The notes under the pieces: generated by a model
Told to the model about the DNA's origin: nothing
The model's database searches: none
The model's input: the letters and a program-made list of their open reading frames with translations, nothing else
Part shown: positions 24,101-35,638 of the stretch, in pieces
Layout: each line of letters begins with the position of its first letter
How positions within the stretch are numbered: position 1 is the stretch's first letter
Assembly: GCA_027186245.1 (NCBI GenBank)
Contig: CP114481.1
Coordinates: forward strand, 630,001-694,000
Length of the DNA stretch: 64,000 nt
Source of the DNA: Coriaria nepalensis
Taxonomy: Eukaryota > Streptophyta > Magnoliopsida > Cucurbitales > Coriariaceae
Direction of reading: 5' to 3'
Position numbers and translations under genes: made by a program

Positions 24101-25692
24101 TAATCTCCTATAAAATGGGCAGCTTTCTTGTAGTTTAGTGGATGGGCCCACCACGATCATGCTTTTTTGTTTTAATTTAGGGTTTAATAGTGATATATTA
24201 TTATTAGGAGATTAATTTACTTTTTTAGTTAATGTATAGTTGGAGTTAATTTTATTTAAATATAGTTAATGTATAGTTGAATTATTTGAAGTTGATCTTG
24301 TACCTTGTAATCATGTTTAGTTATTAATAAAATTTCTTTCTTTTGGCCCAAAAAATAAATAATAATAATAATAAAAATAATGTGAATGATTTTTGTTGTT
24401 TGATTGGTTGAAGGTAGATGATCTACATTGCCTACATGGGGTGAACTTCATTGTTGATTCTGATTGGAAGGCAGTGAAAATGATAATGGTATATTTCGAT
24501 AAGTCAAATGGCCTTTGGTTGTTAGTCAACTACCCTTTGGGAAGGACCAATTATGATAGCATATGCAGTAGGACAACTTGAATTGGGTCGTAATCAGCCT
24601 AATTCGTGAGAGAAAAACAAATATGAGTAGTTAAGAAAGCTATAAAAGGGTCGTAATTAGCTTGATTCAATAAAAGCTGATTCAAGATTATTTCCTTATA
24701 TTAATAAGTTGATAGTAGTATATTGAAGGACACCAACAGAATTATGAAATAAGAATACATTAGATAATGGGTCATCGACAAATTTAGAGAATTGTTGGCC
24801 TATAAGAAAAGGAGTAGGATATGATTTTTCTTTCAATAGACCCGTGCGGTTCAAGAGATTGGTAACATAGCATTGAGGGAGCAAGAAACTGGTAGAAGTA
24901 GAGTGGGTCTCTATGCCTAAAAGTAGAAGTAGAGTGGTAGAAGTAGAGTGAATATACTATATAGTAATGATGTTTTCAGAAGTCGGTCCTTTGGTTAATC
25001 AACTACCCTTTGCGAAGGAGGTTTCGATATATATATACTTTTTTTTTATTTTCAGGATGCTGTTATGGAGCTCGAGACTTCTCAAATCAAATTAACCAAT
25101 ACTTCCATGACATGTTGGAACGACGTGACATTTTGTCACTTGTCATAGTATGACGTCTATACCGTCCATACGACATGTAGCTTCAATACGGGAGAATGAA
25201 CACCGAGACAAGGCAAGTTACTCATAACATGCTCATAAATCAAAAGACTTTCCACCTTTGAGCCTTTATATCTAATGTAAACCTCAACCACACACAATAT
25301 AATCCACGTGTATTTTTGTGCTCAATACAAGATGACAACCAAGTATATCAAGTTGACTATTGATGCATGCATAAACCAACTATTTCCTTCTTACATCTAC
25401 GACCACAAAAAGGAAACTATTCATTGTATCTAAAAACCAAGCGTGCATTTGAAGGTATTAAACTACATACAACGAATCTTATCTGATTGCCAAGTTGCAA
25501 ACTTGCATATTTAGAGACATTTTTGTCTTAGCTCAAGATTCTCCTGTCTAGATAGTAAAGCAAGAATCTCTCTCTATCTCTGTGTTTTTTTTAGCCCTTT
25601 TTTCTTAATTATATGCTCAAAAAGAAAATTTTTTAAAAAAAAAGGAAAAAATATGTTTATAAAAAGCACACAAGAGAATGCATGGAGTGTAG
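21133..25692. other. 4.5-kb gene-free region between PUB8 and the B-box gene
   Basis: 21133-21300 holds the PUB8 promoter side. 21360-22350 is extremely AT-rich with no features. 22820-23720 changes to purine-rich, more G+C-rich sequence with several short overlapping frames on both strands, none with a domain. It looks like a leader or promoter island with no gene attached. A CCACGTGG G-box sits near 24032. Short direct repeats (TAGTTAATGTATAGTTG) occur at about 24226 and 24262, and GAAGTAGAGTG repeats near 24895-24950. Nothing else is recognisable. Confidence 0.4.
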
Positions 25693-26031
25693 ATGATCCG
25701 AAGGAAATTAGAGAAGATAATGACAACGAAGACATGTGAGCTCTGCCATTCAGCAGCGAACTTGTTCTGTCAATCAGATAAGGCTATTCTTTGTTGGAGC
25801 TGTGACTCTACAGTTCACTCCGCCAACTTCCTTACGGCTAAGCATTTTAGAACTTTGCTTTGCCATTTCTGTCAAGCTTCGACTTCATGGCAAGCTTCTG
25901 GTCCTAAGCTTGCACCCACCGTTTCTTGTTGCCTCAATTGTAGTCAAAATGAGTCCATTAGTCATGACGAACAAGGTGGTGACGAAGACGGCGACGATGA
26001 TGATGATCAAGAAAACCAAGTAGTTCCATGA
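25693..26031 (+). CDS. Single B-box zinc-finger protein, BBX30/31/32-type (microprotein-like)
   Basis: The protein is 112 residues with one N-terminal B-box and no CCT domain. The zinc ligands are all present: C15, C18, C26, D29, C34, C37, H42 and H51, in CELCHSAANLFCQSDKAILC and CDSTVHSANFLTAKH. The following CHFCQ...SGPKLAP..SCC segment resembles BBX32 and the BBX30/BBX31 microproteins (miP1a/b). Those proteins bind CONSTANS and recruit TOPLESS through a C-terminal PF(V/L)FL motif. Here the tail is an acidic run (DEDGDDDDDQ) ending NQVVP, with no PFVFL. A second in-frame ATG (residue 10) could also start the protein. A role in light or flowering control is inferred from the family only. No intron is seen. 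Confidence 0.8.
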   Translation: MIRRKLEKIMTTKTCELCHSAANLFCQSDKAILCWSCDSTVHSANFLTAKHFRTLLCHFCQASTSWQASGPKLAPTVSCCLNCSQNESISHDEQGGDEDGDDDDDQENQVVP

Positions 26032-27966
26032 TTATCCTTGAAATTAACCTCAGCAATTTCAAGTTCTTCTAGTTGATAGTAGAAAGAACGTAAGCCTAGA
26101 GTTGCCTTTTCATGAAAGCTAGTATATATATGAATATATTGGCCACGATCTAATTCTAGTTTTAGTTCTAGAGATGTTCATAATCTTTCTAGATCATGCT
26201 TGATGTTACTTGACAGTCACATACATATCACACATATATATTGTTCATGAAATATAAAGCTAGTATAATCTTAACTTCAGTTGATGGGTGGATTTATTGC
26301 TTCTTCTAGAATCAGAAAACTATTAAATAATCATCTCTCTTGCAAAACAGTGCAACGTGACTTAATTAAGAAACAGACGTAAGCCATGATATCTTAGTAT
26401 GAGATTAATGAAAGTAAGTCATGATATTCTTGTTTGAAGGTTTGATACTTCACTTATTAATGGAGGTGGAAAAAGTTGGCTTTTTTGTGATCATGTTTTT
26501 TGGCATTGACTCTTATTCCGGTAGCTTCCCTACATCAATTGAAACTTGTAGGAACAAGTTTCACTCAAATCGGATCAAAGGAACTCAAGTTAGATCTCAA
26601 TCTGGTTTCTCTACTTGTGATTGCTGCAGTGGGAGGTAAACTGAAGTTGAGCAACTCCAACGGCTGTTTTTTGTATTCAAGCAAGTTTGATATGCTGATT
26701 GAAGTGTGTTTAAGCTGCTAGTGAAGTTTGGAAAGCTTTGGAATCGAATTTCACATTTTTTTGTCATGGTTAGTGTAGTTGAGTGTTTTTTCCAGCTTTT
26801 CTGGTTTTCTTGTACCTTTTCTGTTTTTTTGATTGAAAATAATATAAGTAAGGTGATTGTAAGTGTTGCTTCTGCTTAGAATGTGGCTATTTAATAGTTA
26901 AATATTCATGTACCTTGTTTCATATTTGTGTAAGTATTTATACTCTTATTTTTAATAAAAAAGTAGATTGAATATTTTTTTTATAAGCTGAAGTTTTATT
27001 GCTGTTTTTTTCTCTGTTTTGGTCTAAAATATATTCTTGAGGAAGTATAGAGCAAATCTTGAATCTTGTCTTTCATTTTCCAACAATTCTCTTGCAAACA
27101 TATGCCAACATATGACACGTGTGTGGCTACCAAAGAGAGAAGAAACGTAGAATGTTCTATGTGCAATCAAAAAGAGATTGATCTTTTTGATTCTTTGCCT
27201 TCTCACTTTGTGGACCAACCACTAAACAGAGAAATTTTGGATCTAAGAACTTTGCAACGTGAAACGAGAGAGAGCCACTACTTACGAATTCTTTGCTTGG
27301 GGATAGGAATAAAGATGTGAAAGAAGTTTTCTATGGGCGTAACAATGAAAAAGATCCGAACTTTAGTTAAGAGATACCTCAAGTATATATGATGAAACGA
27401 ATCAAGTGATCGAAAGCTCATACACCATTAGATGTGGCTTTTGATACCTCAAATATTGCTACCCTCTTTAGTTCATAGCGAAACTTAGTTTGAGTTTGTA
27501 ATATTTTAGCTCGACAATTTGTTAGATCAAAGTTTTAGAATAAATTTTAAATGTTGAAAGTTTTGTGGCAAATTTTGATTGCATTTGTGTAGTAGTTTCA
27601 AACTCCATTGGGTCTTTTCAACTTGAAGTTCTCAATTTTATCAAAATTTCAGTTTAGAGTAATTTGTGAAGACAAAATTGCTATAGGGGAAGAAAATATA
27701 AAACAAATAAACTTAAGGGGCGAAGAAAAGAAAAAGGGAAAGTTAGATAGAATTTTAGAATTTTTCAAAACTTTTCTCAAGTTATGTTACGTCGAATGTC
27801 GATAAGTCGATTTCAGTAAACCTGATCCAAATCGAATCAGGAATTGCTCTACTAATTTCTAGCCGCTAGGGTTCTTCTCCTCCTTCCGAGTTCCAATCCC
27901 AATTCCAGTCAATAAGGGTTCTTCGTTACAGAAAGAGGAAGAACAACACAAACGCGAAGCAGAGAC
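26032..27966. other. Spacer between the B-box and CSU1-like genes
   Basis: The first few hundred bases may be 3' UTR of the B-box gene. Frames at 26421-26721 and 27066-27320 carry no recognisable domain. The last ~130 bases before 27967 (from about 27835) have the base composition of a 5' UTR and end in a purine-rich stretch leading to the start codon. Confidence 0.4.
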
Positions 27967-29524
27967 ATGCCTCAGAGACACTCGAAGAACAACAATGATC
28001 TCGCCTTCTTCACCTACGATGAGAAGCGAAAGCTCGGTTACGGAACGCAGAGGGAGAGGTTAGGTAAGGATTCGATCAAGCCATTCGATGCTTGTTGCCT
28101 CTGCTTGAAGCCCTTCATCGATCCCCTCTGTTGTCAGAAAGGCCATGTATTTTGTAAGGAATGTATCCTCGAGTGCTTGTTAGCTCAGAAGAAAGACATT
28201 CAGAGGTACGCTTTTCCTTTTCTTACTGCTCTACTGTTGAATGTTCTATGTTAATTTCTGAACTACTGACTGATTCCCCATTTAGTTAAATCACCATGTT
28301 ATCCCTTGCCTGTAATCAATGTTTGGTTGCTGACAAATTTTAGGGTAAAGGGTTTGATTTTATCTGTTAGATTTGCATTTTCAACGTCTTAATATGACTT
28401 GTAGGTAGAGTAAGGGTTCAATTGATATGAAGGTCGAAAATTGGGTTCTGCTTCGTAGATTGTATAAGTGAAGGATGGGGAAATATTTAATAATTTGTGT
28501 TCAAATTAGGGATTGTTATTTCTTTAAGTAAAGATAGATTTGGGTGCAAAACGTTTTTGGCTTTGATCTTACAGTTACAGATAGCATTTGTGTATTCATG
28601 AAAGTTTATCATAGTAAAACTCTTCTGAGTAGATCCGTATAGGTTTGGATAAGAGTTTTTTTTTTTTTTTTTTTACTTGTGACCACTGTGTGCATGGCAC
28701 CATTCTTTCTTCTGAAGCATATATCTAAAACGATGTGTCTACCCTCCTGTCATTTACCGGTCGCCTCTCATTAGTTCTTCCTTTGATCTCGTCCATTTGT
28801 GTTACCCTTTTCATGCTAAAAGAGTACATTTTAATTCTGTTTCAGAAAGCTTGCTGCTCACAATGCTCAGCAGAGGGAAGATAAAGAATCAGAAGAAGAG
28901 AAGCTAATGCTTCAAAAAGCAAGAGAACTTGATGAATTCGATCAACAAAACCACGGGGCAGTACCTCAATACTACGAGAGAAGCCATAGTCAGGGAAAGA
29001 ATGGTTTCCATGGGGCAAATAGTGTGAAAGCAACTTCATATGAAGAAGAAGCTCTGAGAACAATGAAAGCTTTCTGGCTTCCTTCTGCTACTCCGGAAGC
29101 TTCCATAAAAGTCGAAGCTCCTTCCACCTGTACAACTTGTCCTGAAGGCAGAGAGAAACTAAAGCTCAAGACCCTTTTCCCGATCCATTTCACAGAAGAC
29201 TCAACTGAACAGAAGAAACAAAAGTCATCGCTCGATAAGACATATATTTGCCCAAGCTGTAAAGTTACCTTAACGAATACTATGTCTCTGGTTGCACTTA
29301 ACTCTTGTGGACATGTATTTTGTAAGAAATGTGGTGACAATTTTATGGCTGTTGATAAGGTGTGTCTTGTCTGTGATAAGGGGTGTAAGGCCCGGGATTT
29401 GGTTGATTTGAAGAAAGGAGGGACGGGATTTTCTGGGCATGATGAAAATCTTGAAGCGAGGGATTTTAAGCACTTGGGAAGCGGTACAGGTATGGGCCTG
29501 GTTAGACCCGCTACAAAAACATGA
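27967..29524 (+). CDS. CSU1: NOSIP-family RING E3 ubiquitin ligase, CSU1-like
   Basis: Two exons, 27967-28205 and 28846-29524 (AG/GT donor, CAG acceptor, phase 2), give 305 residues. The start MPQRHSKNNNDLAFFTYDEK and KRKLGYGTQRERLGKDSIKP is the strongly conserved NOSIP N-terminus. It is followed by the first zinc finger (C43-C66, DACCLCLKPFIDPLCCQKGH). A charged coiled-coil-like middle (about 81-125) follows. The C-terminal RING has C215, C218, C234, H236, C239, C242, C253 and C256 (YICPSCKVTLTN, CGHVFCKKC, CLVCDKGC). The protein ends GTGMGLVRPATKT. Arabidopsis CSU1 (COP1 SUPPRESSOR 1) is an E3 ligase that keeps COP1 and SPA1 levels in check in seedlings. The 640-bp intron contains a T18 run but no other feature. 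Confidence 0.93.
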
Positions 29525-30752
29525 AATTCTCTTTGAATTTACCATGTTTTTGTGATATGTTTTGTTTGTTTTCTTTTCTATAAGAAAAAAGCAACAATAC
29601 TTGAAAGAAACAGCTCTGAGCTGTTTGAAACTTTGATTGAGGTTGAAATCAAATTGTTTGATCTATTAAGTTTGGTCAATTTAGTTTCTTCACATGCATA
29701 TATGATATATGGATAGAGATGGCCCCATTAGTTAGCCTTGTCATGCATGTGAGATTTTGGTAAGATTCCTTTTGGCATTATCTTCTTTCTCATCCTTTAT
29801 TTAATTCATGAACAGAAAACTGTTTCAAATGTGGGGCTGAGTTCTTAGTCGGCAGAAATTATTATTGAAATCATTTTTGTAGGAGAAGCTCATCAATGAA
29901 AGGAGGCTTATTCACACCTACTCATCAATTTCTTTTCTTTTTTTTCTTCTTTTCCTTTTCCTATTAACTTGTAAGAAAGAGATCTCAACTTCTTATACAA
30001 CTCCATCTTTTGGTCCTCATAGGACTCTAAATACAAACATCTATAAATATACCCCAATGCAAGGCATAAAGTACCAAATTTGCAACTCTAATTATTTCGC
30101 AGAGTTATCAGGTCGTTACATTTTTCTGACATAAGTATTGGAGAGGGTTCTTAGGCCGTAATGTTAACATTTCATTAGTATTTTCTTGTCTTATAGGTAT
30201 GATCCTAAGTAGGCATATACTGACGGATCAGATTTTAACATCAATAATCAAAATCCTTTTATAGGATTTTTAGAAAAAGAAAAAAAAATACATTTTTACT
30301 CGATTCTATAAAACTCTTCCCCTAAATTTTCTAACCATCCAAACAGAAACGGAAAGAATTTAGAGGGAGATAGGCGCTGTATATTTTTAATATTAACCTT
30401 AATTTGTGGTTAATCAGATTCTTTTACCATCAAAAGTAAAAGCAATTAAATAGTAAATCACCCTAATATTTGGTCCCACGTGGCAAGCACATCGCCGTCC
30501 ATTACAATCTTTAGTGGACGTGACTCAATTGGGTCCCACTTTACGTAAAAGGCCTTTATCGTAATCCTTACAAACAGGATGAACAAAAAACGTTAATAAA
30601 TTCACAGATTTTAATTGACATATTAATAATAAATTAATAATTTTAATAATAATAATTCATCATGAAAAGGAGGAGTTTGTGAATTCAATAAAGAAAGAAA
30701 AGCGAAGTGCATTTTGAGAGAGAGAGGAGGTAGGGAGAGAGGCTTGAGAGAG
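29525..30752. other. CSU1 3' side and PLAC8 promoter region
   Basis: The first part is T-rich and probably contains the CSU1 3' UTR. The region before 30753 holds a perfect G-box at 30476-30483 and a GA-rich leader directly upstream of the PLAC8 start codon. Confidence 0.45.
30476..30483. promoter_or_regulatory. Perfect G-box (CCACGTGG) ~270 bp upstream of the PLAC8 gene
   Basis: The eight bases CCACGTGG form a palindrome, the canonical site for bZIP and PIF-type bHLH factors. A second ACGT core (TGGACGTGAC) lies ~35 bases further on. Position and sequence fit a light- or ABA-responsive promoter, but function is inferred. Confidence 0.5.
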
Positions 30753-32150
30753 ATGAAGATGGCGGATGTGGAGGAGAGAGGAGTAGTGGTGGTGAACGGA
30801 GGTGAAGGAGGAGGTGAAGGCGGAGGGGGAGAGGAGGATAAGCTTCTGGAAGGAGTTCCGGTGGTGGATTTCGATATGCTGTGCGCGACGGTGGCGTTGC
30901 AGACGCAGGGGAAATGGAGGAAGTTGGAAAATGTTGAAGATGATTATGAAGAAGGAGCTGAATTTGGCGGAGTCTTGAGGATGTGGGAAGGAGAAATTTC
31001 TGATGTCTTTGAGGACCGTCGTATCGCCATTGAATCTGCTTGGTAAGCTTCCCCACTCCCCTTTGAATTTTTATTTTATAGGTAAGCTAGCAGAATACTT
31101 GTGCTAATTTCGATAGAAATTTAATAAGTAAATTTCAAGTTTTTTCTGGATAAATTGATATACCTCATAAGAACTAGAAGGAAAGTTCTGAAATTAATTT
31201 TAGATTTTTTCTGTAAAATTTGTGTGTCGTAGATGTAAATATTTTTTTAACAAAAAATGATGAACATATTTTGGTTCTGAGTTTGAGTTTTTTAATATGA
31301 AGATGATATTTTTCAACAAAGAACTGATTCTGTCTACTTACTTTTCTTTCAAGTCAAACTTTTTTTCCTGTCTAATGGTCCATAAGTGGAAGATGATGCT
31401 TATTGTATATTTTAATTCATAAAACTTATGTGCTTTGTAATTGCAGCTGTCCCTGCCACAGATTCGGGAAGAATATGAGCCGGGCCGGATTCGGTTCTTG
31501 TATTATTCAGGTAAACAGAGACATTTTCATGATGATGGTGCTTCAATCGAAACTCCATTTCATTTTGTTATAATTCCTTGTTTTTCCACTAAATAAACAA
31601 TCCAGTTTTGGACAATTTTCTGAGTTATCTCTCTGTTATGATTTTGCAGGGACTTGTTTATTTCTTTTTTATTCTAAGTGCACTTCTTAACCTCATAGCA
31701 TTCTTCGTCATGAAAAGATATTGCTTTCTGTATATGGCCTTTGGCTTTGCCGTTTCCGTAGGAACGTATCTGGGATATTTCCGTACCCAGATAAGGAAGA
31801 AGTTCAATATAAGGGTGAGTACTTAACTCAATATTTTCCATTTTGACACTATAGAAAGAAGCTTAACCTTACGAATTTGTATGAATTTTCGTTTCCCCCT
31901 TTAGGGAGGTGATAGTTACTTGGATGATTGTACCTATCATCTAATCTGCCCTTGTTGCACTCTATCTCAAGAATCAAGAACATTGGAAATGAACAATGTT
32001 CAAGACGGAACATGGCACGGTAGAGGAGACACCATATACATCGGGACCCATGCATTCCTAGATTTTCACCCCCCTCCTCCACCATCGATCATACCATCCG
32101 AACCCTTCACTATGACTGAAAATGTTAAAGATGGGGCCGATCAAGTTTGA
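30753..32150 (+). CDS. PLAC8-family cysteine-rich membrane protein
   Basis: Four exons, 30753-31042, 31447-31510, 31650-31814 and 31905-32150, give 254 residues with consistent GT/AG borders. The start taken is ATGAAGATGGCG; the second ATG (30759) is equally possible. After an acidic/Gly-rich N-terminus (GGEGGGEGGGGEED) comes the PLAC8 domain from about residue 75: GVLRMWEGEISDVFEDRRIA, then CCPCHRFGKNMSRAGFGSCI. Two hydrophobic segments follow (LVYFFFILSALLNLIAFFVM and CFLYMAFGFAVSVGTYLGYF), and then the second Cys cluster DDCTYHLICPCCTLSQESRT. PLAC8 proteins include plant cadmium-resistance and cell-number-regulator proteins of the plasma membrane. This member has the long form of the AT1G63830/AT5G41390 group (from memory), whose function is not settled. 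The tail is Pro-rich. Confidence 0.88.
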
Positions 32151-32360
32151 GGCTTTTTGTTTACAGAGAAGTTGTTTGAAGTTTGTATAGAGATCTTCCT
32201 TCCACGTCTCTCCTTTCAGAGAGAATTTTCTTTGTAGCTAAAATTCTCATCCTGGAGCGAGTAGCCGTTGATCTCGAGGTTGCTACGCTTTCTAGCAACT
32301 TAGTTATCTCATGTTATGCCACGTTAGTGTAACGAGATATTCATCAAAAGTCAAATTGTG

Positions 32361-32366
32361 AATAAA
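32361..32366 (+). terminator. AATAAA polyadenylation signal of the PLAC8 gene
   Basis: A canonical AATAAA lies about 210 bases after the stop codon, in T-rich surroundings. Cleavage would be expected roughly 15-30 bases downstream. Position-based inference. Confidence 0.5.
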
Positions 32367-33975
32367 AACCATGTAATCTTATATATCAATGTATGTATTA
32401 ATGTGGGAAGATTCTTCTTAAACGACCCCCTTTTGGAAAGAAATCTCTTGGCCATATATCTTGTTCAATGGCGGAAAGCTAAGTTATGTGATTAGTTCTT
32501 TTATACTCTTTCTCCATGAAATGTACTTCCATGAATGTTTCTTCCATTGAAATGGTTTCTTGTGGACTGATGGATGCTCTGGCAAGAGTCTTATATGAAT
32601 ACCAAGAGAGATTTCATACAAACAAAGATAGATACATGCGTGCATATGCAAAAGTGGCTAAGATTCCCTTCGATTCTTTGAATTTTTTTCTTACAAGAGG
32701 AGGGTTGATAGTGAGGTTGATGACTTTTGATAACAGTGTAGTAGAGTTGCAATTGGTGGATGCAGGAAAATCTTAAAAGTATGCTCCACCGCCCACCCCC
32801 CACCGCCCGAGCTCAAATTGTTCATGACAGGTCTATCTTTCATGTTATTATCATTCCATTCTTTTTATATTTTTTTATAATATAATACGCATTTCAAGGA
32901 TTTTGTCTTAAAGTTACCTTTGGGTCATTGCTATCTTGACGAGTTTTGAGGATGAAGGTGAGAGTTTTTTGTACGAGAAATATTTATGTATTATTTTTGT
33001 AGCTTAATGTAGTTTGATAAATGATATGATTTTATATTATATATTATAAAAATAATATATGAGTTATAATCATGTAAAATTTTTTCATAAATGTTAGTCT
33101 AATAATTAATAAACATATTTCAACGAGGGTTAATTTATTTTGTTGTCTTTATATAAGTTATTTTTCATAAATTCATTTTTTCGGTTTTAAATTATGTATA
33201 GTTTAAGCGAGACTTTTAGTCTCTACAAATAAAATTCAGACCACCAGTGTTGATAATATGCATGTCACATCATTAAATAACATGATTTATTATTATTTGA
33301 TTCTTAATCTTTCATTGATTCTAATTTTATCCCATATTAATTTATTATTCCCTTTTACGGGTTTTTTTTTTTACAAAAAAAAAAATTGATCAAACGATCT
33401 AATTAATTTATGAAATATTAAAATCGAATCGGATATTCGTGAGAAACCCGATCGGATCAATTTTATTATTCATTGTGAAGAACCGAATCTAATGAATCTG
33501 GCTCATCTTTTTCGTGACGAAAATGAAGCAGATCTTAAAATTAATAGAAAAAAAAAAGAACTTCAACCTAGATCTCTATTGATCTGGGTTCTAGCTTGAT
33601 GTTCAAGCTCGAATCAGATCACCATTGATTTGGTTTGAGCTTGAACACCAAGCTCTCGAAAAACCAAATCTATTAAAGAGAAGAAGGAAAGCTTTAGACC
33701 TCTTTTAATGGAGGTCACTACCTCAAGGCAGACCTCCCTTGATGAAGGTTTGAAGCAGACATCCTTACTCAAATTTTTTTGTTTATTTTGTGAATTTTAA
33801 GGTTTGGTTCAGCTTTCTCACGAACAAGATGAAATCGATTAGATTCAGTACTTCGCGAGGGATAACAGAATCGATTTGATCTAATTTCTCACAAATATTC
33901 GATTTAATTTTGATATTTCGAGAATTAATCAGATTATTTCGATATATTTTCTTCTAAAAAAATCAGAATTATTTC
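32367..33975. other. Gene-free AT-rich spacer
   Basis: Apart from a short open frame at 32516-32776 with no known domain, I see no gene. 33440-33950 contains repeated word pairs around GAATCGAATC/ATCGGATC and GATCTG. These look like diverged copies of noncoding sequence, possibly an old transposon. Confidence 0.4.
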
Positions 33976-35111
33976 TTGTTCTGGAGTGTGGTTAGATTTA
34001 AAAGCCAACATCACTTTGTAGCAATGATGATTAATCGTGTACTTGATTTCAAGATCGGGGTAAGAAGGTCAATGGATTCAGCCTCACATTATGGCGGGAA
34101 AATTATGGCTTTGAGGATAGGATGTCTGTTTTGCAGGTGGTCTGCTTCTGTTTCGGGGTTTAATTTCATTGATTACTGCTTAGAAAAACAAGGTGGAGGA
34201 AATGGAGGTAAAAGATCAGTGTGTTGGCATCTGAAGCTTGTTTTTGCAAAAGCTTGTTAAATTCTGAGGTTCAAGGATTTTGCGAAGGAGATTAGACACA
34301 AGTCCAACAAACCCTTCACCACAGAGCAATGGAATTTGATATTCGAAGAGATAAAATCTAAAGCATCATGTGATTATGATAAAAACAATCAGCAAGAGGT
34401 GATTGAGTCCTACAAAAGGAGGGTTTGGGTGAATTGAGCTGTTTTACAACAAACTTGGGCTATACCGAAAGCCTCCTAACTTGGCATATTGCTACCGATC
34501 TTTGTTACGAGAACGACAAAGGAACAACATCCAAAAATTGCGAGTATAGGTCGCTCAGCAAACTCATATCAGACTATATGATGTGTCTTCTCATCTTGAG
34601 ACCGCAGATCCTGCCATCAACGGTAGTTTCGTTAGAAGAAGTGTTCATAAATCACTTTGCAAGAACAAGATTGTTCTTGGGAGAACGTAATATCAAGACA
34701 AGAGATAGATGGGTACAAGACTTTAAACAAACTCTTGAGCCAGAGAGATTCCTGTATTGTCCACAGACTCCAGATGCATTCTTGTTTACATTCGCTCTTG
34801 CCAAGAATCTCGTGACATTGGGGAGCCAGAAATGGGAGGTAATTTTTAAAGTGTGGGTCGAAATGTTGTCGTATGGTGCTAATGATTGTAGACCTGCTAC
34901 ACATTTGCAGCAACTAAGCAATGGAGGGGAGCTCCTTACTTTCATTTGGGTTTTGCTTGTTCATCTTGGCCTGTCTGAGCTCTGCTTCAAATGGGAAGAA
35001 AGACACATGCTCAGGTCTCATTTCCCAAAGCAACAAGTAGATCAAGAAATTAGTGAGTACATTATGGCTCAACTCTGTTTCTTTCCGCCCTGTGAAAATA
35101 ATGCTTGGTAG
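33976..35111 (+). pseudogene. DUF4220/DUF594 protein gene, broken
   Basis: The clearest part (34425-35111) carries the signatures of the plant DUF4220-DUF594 family. LGYTESLLTWHIATDLCYEN and SKLISDYMMCLLILRPQILP stand for the ESI..WHIATDLC and S.LLSDYM..LL...P..L motifs. Then come KWEVIFKVWVEMLSYGANDC and HLQQLSNGGELLTFIWVLLV from the DUF594 end (W..ML.YAA..C....HA..LS.GGELLT..WLL..H.G). Upstream, FKDFAKEIRHKSNKPFTTEQ to ESYKRR continues the protein in a different frame. The join near 34420-34440 is a frameshift, and a stop precedes it. The membrane-spanning N-terminal half expected for this family is missing or unrecognisable. I call it a pseudogene. Confidence 0.7.
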
Positions 35112-35399
35112 AAATAATGATGTAAATGTAATATCTTATTTAGTTAATAAAATAATATAAAATTTTAATTATTTATGTATGTATTGAGTTATTTTGAAGA
35201 GTATAGATTTCTTTATAGCCTCTTGTTGTAATGAAAACTAGATTCTTAAAAATATAAGTACATCTCATGCATGCATTACACCGATAAAGGATTAATGTAT
35301 AACCTTTTATTTATTTACTTATGACAACCAGTTTATTTAATTTTACCATCTAATTTAATATATAGTTAGTAGTGTTTTATTTTTATTGCATGGAAGTGT

Positions 35400-35525
35400 A
35401 GAGATTATGCACATTTGAAACAACTAAGCCATGGTGGAGAACTTCTTTGATTTGGGTTTTGCTTGTTCACTTTGGCCTAATCAAAATCTGTGTTTCAAAT
35501 CGGAAGAACGATTTAGAGTGTAAGG
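35400..35525 (+). pseudogene. Duplicated 3' fragment of the DUF594 gene
   Basis: This stretch repeats the end of the broken DUF594 gene about 510 bases upstream. CACATTTGAAACAACTAAGC corresponds to CACATTTGCAGCAACTAAGC, and TTTGGGTTTTGCTTGTTCA is shared. It reads HLKQLSHGGELL before breaking. It indicates a former tandem copy of the gene that has mostly been lost. Confidence 0.7.
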
Positions 35526-35638
35526 ATAGTCTACCTCATCGGAAAGGTGATTTGAACGGTTTTTTTTTTCTTTTTTCACCCAACTCTTATCCGTTCTAAT
35601 TCTTATATAGATTCAGGTTTTAAAATATATATATATAT

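Noticed and set aside
26421..26721. Overlapping frames downstream of the B-box gene, considered as a missing C-terminal exon
   Set aside because: No PFVFL-like or other B-box-family tail is encoded, and no donor before the B-box stop codon gives a good in-frame join.
28842..29545. Three antisense frames over the CSU1-like second exon
   Set aside because: They are shadows of a clearly conserved coding exon on the + strand.
32516..32776. 86-codon frame downstream of the PLAC8 gene
   Set aside because: Composition is plausible but there is no recognisable domain, no splice context and no neighbour logic. It could be a relic, but I cannot support a gene.
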